From contig JAUWTC010000091.1 of the NCBI GenBank assembly GCA_030609785.1, forward strand, positions 1 through 8,152: DNA of 8,152 bases, written 5' to 3'. Shown in pieces: positions 5,125 to 8,152 of this stretch. The notes below the pieces were generated by a model, which ran no database searches, was not told the origin of the DNA, and saw only the letters and a list, made by a program, of their open reading frames with translations. The translations under genes and the position numbers were made by a program. This stretch comes from Holophagae bacterium. Lineage in GTDB: Bacteria; Acidobacteriota; Thermoanaerobaculia; Thermoanaerobaculales; Sulfomarinibacteraceae. The number at the start of each line of letters is the position of its first letter. Within the stretch, counting starts at the first letter, position 1.

Positions 5125-7836
5125 ATGACCAAGTACCTCAGTGCAATCGTACTCGTGGCAACCGTTGTCGTTGCCGCCTGCTCCGGAGGTGGATCCGGGG
5201 CGGGTGCTCCCGCGCCGATCACCGTGCCCTCGACGTGGGCCATTTCGTCGTTTACCGCATCAGACACCGAGCCCTTCGTCGGCTCTGTGGTGGCCATCAC
5301 GGCCAGTGCGACCAAAGACGGCGCCGCGGCGCCTGACGGAACGACGATCACCATTTCGGTGGCCTACGCCGGCAGCGAGCCCAATCCGGAATTCGGTCTT
5401 GGTTCGATCGGTACGACCACCCATCGTCTGGCGTCTTCGGGCGGTACTGTGACGACCAGCCTGATCGCCAATACCGTCGGCCCCTACAACTTGGTGGCGA
5501 AGGTCAGTACGGCGTCGGCTGGTTTGACAGTGACATACAAGCACCGGGATCCCTCCGGCACCCTTCAGATCTTCCAGCCCTTGCTGCCCAATATGGGTTC
5601 TCTCAACGGCGGGGAGCAGGTGACGTTGAATGGCAAGGCCATCGTCGTGCCTGTCGAGGTGGATTTTGAGGTCAACGGAGAGACCTACCCCGGAATCGTC
5701 GTGGGTGGAACGCCGAGCGATCCGCCTTCCGGCCTTGGTCAGATCATCGTTCGGACCCCCTACATCAGCAATTTGACGGATGACGAACGCCTCCAGGACT
5801 GGTCATCGAGCGTGACCGTCAGGGTGGGCTTGGGGACGGCTGATGAGCAGACCGAGACTCTTCCAGGCGCATTCACATTCCTGGCCGGGCCTTCCGGGCC
5901 GCAGTCTGCGTTGCAGGAACCCTTCATTTACCTCGTGATCCCGGACCATGGTCAGAGCGCAGGCGGTCAGCAGGTCACCATCCTGGGCCGGAATTTCCGC
6001 GCGACCGTGACCGATGCCGACGGCAACGTGACCGATATGCCGGTGGCGGTCGACACCGTGACCTTCGGCGGCATCGACAGCGTCGTGCTTTCGGTATCGG
6101 CGGACGGCACCCAGATCGTTGCCCAGACTCCGAGATGGAGCATTATCCCACTGGACGCCGACACGGCGGTTGACGTCGTCGTCACCACCTCGTACGAGAG
6201 CGATGGACCCTACACGGCGACGCTGGCCAACGGCTTCGTCTACATCGCAGACGAGCCGACCCCTGAAATCACCGCGCTCGCCCCGACCGGCGGTCCGATC
6301 GACGGTGGTGAGCAGGTGACCATCTTCGGTCACGGCTTCCAGGTGATGGCACAGGTGACCTTCGGGAACCTCGAGGCGATCGGCGTTCAAGTCAACGACG
6401 ACCAGACCCTGGCGGACCAGGACACCATCATCTGCGTGACGCCCGACTACAGCCAACAGGGCGACGAACCCCCGGTGGCTGTCGACGTCGTCGTCAGGAA
6501 TGTCCTGACCGGCAAGGTCTCCCCTGCGGCGACCTATACCTACGGAGACAACCTCTACATCAGCGGCAACACCCCGGCCGAAGGCGGCGCAGGGGACAAC
6601 ATCATCATTTACGGTTCGGGCTTCGAAGCACCCTTGCAGGTGGACCACGGCACCACCCGGCTTGACGTGCTGTCCGTCTCAGGGACCGAACTCCTCGTTC
6701 GTTTCCCGGTCGACACACCTCCGTCGTGTGTCAATGTCACCGCGAGCTTCACCGTGACCTTGTTGGAGAGTGGAGCTGTTACCGACGGAGGGACCTTCAC
6801 CTTCCTCGGCTCAAACCCGCAGATCTTCGGCGTCGACCCGATCTTCGTTTCGGAAAATGGTGGCGGAACACTGACCATTACCGGTGAGTACTTCAGCCCA
6901 GATCTGATCGTGTCGATCAATAACTACCGACTGCTGTCGGGTCACGTTACGGTGACCGGAACGACGCATATTGAAGTCGATGTCGTTCCCGATATTGACC
7001 TGATCGGTTTAGTCTGGGACACCTCCGCCTGTGTGGACGGCAACGGCATACCCGGTGTGCGGATCGTGCCCACCCCGGTTGACATCACGGTGACAAACCT
7101 CCCAGGCGAGTGTTCGGACACCCTGGCTGGAGGTTTGGTCTACGAACCTCTGAACCAGGACTGTTTTGTCGGCTTCCAGGTTGACCCGTTGGTTATCGTT
7201 TTCGTGGATGTCGATTTACCAGATTCAACCACCAACACTGATGTCCCCGGCGGCACAGCCGTTGTTACGGTGACTAACCCGGGGGCGGTTACCGTGAATA
7301 TGTCGGCGTTGACAACCAACCCCGCTTTTTCAATTGACAACACCTATGCGTCTATTGCGCCTGCCGCATTCGAGACGATCAACGTTACGTTCAACACTGC
7401 GGGGATCGTGATAACACCCCCTGACATCCACACGTTGGTTGAGGGGTTCCTCAATATTTCGACCTCAGGCGCAGGGATTCCAGTGACTCAAACCCAGGTT
7501 GCATTGTCGGGTACCGCCTTGGCGGAACCAGAGCTGACAATCCCGGAGGGAGACCTGGATTTCGATGTCGGCCCTGATACGGAAATGGATCTCACTGTTA
7601 CAAATAATGGAAATGCCGTTCTCACGTGGAGCCTCACTGAGACCGACCCGGACAACGTTTTCTCTCCAAGTGTTACCTCTGGAATTGTTGATCCAGGTTT
7701 CACAGAGACCGTTACTGTTACATTTACCCCCGGGGGTGGAGGAGCTCATACTGGTTCACTCGAGGTCGAGGCAACGAATACGAACGCCACGGTGCCTTCG
7801 GTAACGATTAACCTCAACGCAACTGACCCCCCCTAA
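5125..7836 (+). CDS. Large multidomain lipoprotein with Ig-like, IPT/TIG and ASH-like domains
   Basis: 903 residues, probably an envelope or surface lipoprotein. The signal MTKYLSAIVLVATVVVAAC ends in a lipobox with the acylated cysteine at residue 19, followed by a flexible SGGGSGAG stretch. Domains inferred from sequence: a bacterial Ig-like domain at about 37-139; five IPT/TIG-type domains at about 147-254, 266-374, 379-474, 476-562 and 564-673; then two ASH/Hydin-like (choice-of-anchor D type) beta domains at about 686-797 and 801-899. The TIG repeats show the usual 'P..G...GG..VTI.G.GF' start, for example SLNGGEQVTLNG, SAGGQQVTILGRNF and PIDGGEQVTIFGHGF. Such repeats act as extended binding or adhesion stalks in many surface proteins. 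No enzyme motif is visible. The start has GGGGGT 7 bases upstream, and the gap to the preceding lipoprotein gene is 15 bases. A terminator follows 12 bases after the stop, making this the last gene of the operon. A pilus-linked adhesin or surface scaffold is plausible but unproven. Confidence 0.88.
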   Translation: MTKYLSAIVLVATVVVAACSGGGSGAGAPAPITVPSTWAISSFTASDTEPFVGSVVAITASATKDGAAAPDGTTITISVAYAGSEPNPEFGLGSIGTTTHRLASSGGTVTTSLIANTVGPYNLVAKVSTASAGLTVTYKHRDPSGTLQIFQPLLPNMGSLNGGEQVTLNGKAIVVPVEVDFEVNGETYPGIVVGGTPSDPPSGLGQIIVRTPYISNLTDDERLQDWSSSVTVRVGLGTADEQTETLPGAFTFLAGPSGPQSALQEPFIYLVIPDHGQSAGGQQVTILGRNFRATVTDADGNVTDMPVAVDTVTFGGIDSVVLSVSADGTQIVAQTPRWSIIPLDADTAVDVVVTTSYESDGPYTATLANGFVYIADEPTPEITALAPTGGPIDGGEQVTIFGHGFQVMAQVTFGNLEAIGVQVNDDQTLADQDTIICVTPDYSQQGDEPPVAVDVVVRNVLTGKVSPAATYTYGDNLYISGNTPAEGGAGDNIIIYGSGFEAPLQVDHGTTRLDVLSVSGTELLVRFPVDTPPSCVNVTASFTVTLLESGAVTDGGTFTFLGSNPQIFGVDPIFVSENGGGTLTITGEYFSPDLIVSINNYRLLSGHVTVTGTTHIEVDVVPDIDLIGLVWDTSACVDGNGIPGVRIVPTPVDITVTNLPGECSDTLAGGLVYEPLNQDCFVGFQVDPLVIVFVDVDLPDSTTNTDVPGGTAVVTVTNPGAVTVNMSALTTNPAFSIDNTYASIAPAAFETINVTFNTAGIVITPPDIHTLVEGFLNISTSGAGIPVTQTQVALSGTALAEPELTIPEGDLDFDVGPDTEMDLTVTNNGNAVLTWSLTETDPDNVFSPSVTSGIVDPGFTETVTVTFTPGGGGAHTGSLEVEATNTNATVPSVTINLNATDPP
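5563..7143 (+). repeat. Array of about five IPT/TIG domain repeats within the large lipoprotein
   Basis: Protein-level tandem repeats of about 85-110 residues. The opening motif of each unit is NGGEQVTLNG (from 5605), AGGQQVTILG (from 5959), DGGEQVTIFG (from 6301), AGDNIIIYGSGF (from about 6592) and NGGGTLTITGEYF (from about 6856). The first three keep clear DNA similarity around the 'GAGCAGGTGACC' core, while the last two have diverged. The last unit contains cysteines near 7035 and 7112 that the other units lack. Confidence 0.7.
7180..7821 (+). other. Two C-terminal ASH/Hydin-like beta domains of the large lipoprotein
   Basis: Two units of about 100 residues with the ASH pattern: a strand ending 'VTVTNPGAVTVNMSALTTNPAFSI', then 'IAPAAFETINVTFN' and 'GFLNISTSG...VALSGTA'. 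The second unit has 'DLTVTNNGNAVLTWSL', then 'VDPGFTETVTVTFTP' and 'GSLEVEATN...VTINLNAT'. The 'T(N)xG.....' turn, the 'P..f.T..VTF.p' strand and the closing 'l.GTA' strand are what this family shows. Codon use here leans to AT-ending codons more than in the TIG array. Confidence 0.65.
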
Positions 7837-7848
7837 CATAAATTTATA

Positions 7849-7871
7849 CCCCCGGCCGAAAGGCCGGGGGT
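7849..7871 (+). terminator. Rho-independent-type terminator at the end of the pilus operon
   Basis: A perfect 9-base-pair stem, CCCCCGGCC (7849-7857) with GGCCGGGGG (7862-7870), is closed by a GAAA tetraloop (GNRA type). A flanking A-T pair (7848 with 7871) may add one pair. It begins 12 bases after the stop of the large lipoprotein and is followed by the T-rich TTTAGAATTTAT, which is interrupted rather than a pure T run. The flanks ATAAATT (7838-7844) and AATTTAT (7876-7882) are also complementary and could form an outer stem. AT-rich sequence on both sides means it might work in both directions. Confidence 0.85.
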
Positions 7872-7872
7872 T

Positions 7873-7878
7873 TAGAAT
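7873..7878 (+). promoter_or_regulatory. Possible -10 element for the TPR gene
   Basis: TAGAAT matches the sigma-70-type TATAAT at 5 of 6 positions and sits 6 bases before the ATG at 7885, directly after the terminator hairpin. Transcription started from it would begin at or next to the ATG, giving a leaderless message, which fits the absence of a Shine-Dalgarno sequence. No -35 match is seen at 17-base spacing, because that position falls in the GC hairpin, so this is tentative. Confidence 0.25.
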
Positions 7879-7884
7879 TTATAT

Positions 7885-8152
7885 ATGAACCAACGCATAG
7901 ACGAACTCCGCACCAGCCTCCGGGACGATCCCGGATCGCGCCTCTTCTTCCAGCTCGGTGACCTTCTTCGGAAGGCCGGGGATTTGGATGAGGCGGCGGA
8001 GGTCCTCAGTAGTGGTCTCGAGCACCACCCGCGCTACGTCGCGGCGTGGGTGTCACTGGGCCGAATTCAACTGGAGAAGGCCGACTTTTCCGAGGCGGAG
8101 CGTTCATTCGCAAGAGCATTGGAACTGGATCCCGAAAACGCCGTTGCCGCCC
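7885..8152 (+). CDS. TPR-repeat protein (N-terminal part, runs off the window)
   Basis: An open frame from the ATG at 7885 continues past the right edge; 89 residues are visible. Two tetratricopeptide repeats are readable. The first spans about residues 18-50 (LFFQLGDLLRKAGDLDEAAEVLSSGLEHHPR). The second spans about 51-85 (YVAAWVSLGRIQLEKADFSEAERSFARALELDPEN) and has the typical W/L/G/Y-A-F-A-P spacing. There is no signal peptide or lipobox (MNQRIDELRTSLRDDPGSRL), so it is probably cytoplasmic and not a PilF/Tgl-type pilotin lipoprotein, although those are also TPR proteins. No Shine-Dalgarno sequence precedes the start; the upstream bases are AT-rich. It lies after the operon terminator, so it is likely a separate transcription unit. 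Its role is unknown; TPR proteins generally scaffold other proteins. Confidence 0.85.
   Translation, partial: MNQRIDELRTSLRDDPGSRLFFQLGDLLRKAGDLDEAAEVLSSGLEHHPRYVAAWVSLGRIQLEKADFSEAERSFARALELDPENAVAA

Noticed and set aside
5803..6648. Open frame of 281 codons on the minus strand, opposite the TIG array
   Set aside because: The protein is low in hydrophobic structure and rich in Arg/Asp/Val/Gly, as expected from the antisense of GC-rich codons. It has no motif and no convincing ribosome site, and the plus strand carries clear TIG domains.
7920..7934. Inverted repeat CCGGGA-CGA-TCCCGG near the 5' end of the TPR gene
   Set aside because: Only a 6-base stem within coding sequence of high GC. 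It could be a weak mRNA hairpin but is expected by chance, and there is no T-run or second copy.
7885..8152. TPR gene as a PilF/Tgl-type secretin pilotin
   Set aside because: The visible N-terminus has no signal peptide or lipobox, and the gene is separated from pilQ by a terminator, so a pilotin role is not supported.
1..8152. CRISPR arrays, tRNA or rRNA genes, insertion sequences, phage genes
   Set aside because: I saw no regularly spaced direct repeats, transposase motifs, terminal inverted repeats or RNA-gene signatures. The window is almost wholly filled by the listed coding regions, with no gene-free stretch above 50 bases.

Overview
The window holds the 3' part of a type IV pilus assembly operon in the conserved order pilM(partial)-pilN-pilO-pilP-pilQ, followed on the same strand by two predicted outer-membrane or periplasmic lipoproteins that I do not recognise as classical pilus genes. 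A strong hairpin terminator closes this block. After it comes the 5' end of a separate TPR-repeat gene that runs off the right edge. No genuine gene is visible on the minus strand.

The PilQ secretin, the AMIN domains and the lipoboxes indicate a diderm, Gram-negative-type bacterium. The DNA is moderately GC-rich (roughly 60% in the 60-base blocks I counted by hand in the core genes). The gammaproteobacterial neighbours of pilQ (aroK, aroB) are absent, and IPT/TIG and ASH-like domains are present. This fits a lineage such as Acidobacteriota or a deltaproteobacterial-type phylum better than a gammaproteobacterium, but the assignment is weak and cannot be settled from this window.

Layout: 1-384 PilM C-terminus; 389-988 PilN; 998-1567 PilO; 1567-2100 PilP; 2134-4542 PilQ; 4555-5109 small lipoprotein; 5125-7836 large multidomain lipoprotein (one Ig-like domain, about five IPT/TIG domains, two ASH-like domains); 7849-7871 terminator hairpin; 7885-8152 TPR protein (partial). 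Gaps from PilM to the end of the large lipoprotein range from a small overlap to 33 bases, and good Shine-Dalgarno sequences precede each start. One polycistronic transcript is therefore likely.

How the genes work together: in characterised systems PilM (cytoplasm) binds PilN. PilN and PilO form an inner-membrane heterodimer with periplasmic domains. PilP bridges that dimer to the N-terminal domains of PilQ, and PilQ forms the outer-membrane pore for the pilus. The two downstream lipoproteins share the transcription unit and are the least explained part of the window. They are candidates for secretin-associated or pilus-associated surface factors (inference only). The last part of the large lipoprotein, its ASH-like region, has patchily lower GC and different codon use from the rest, which may mark a later domain addition.
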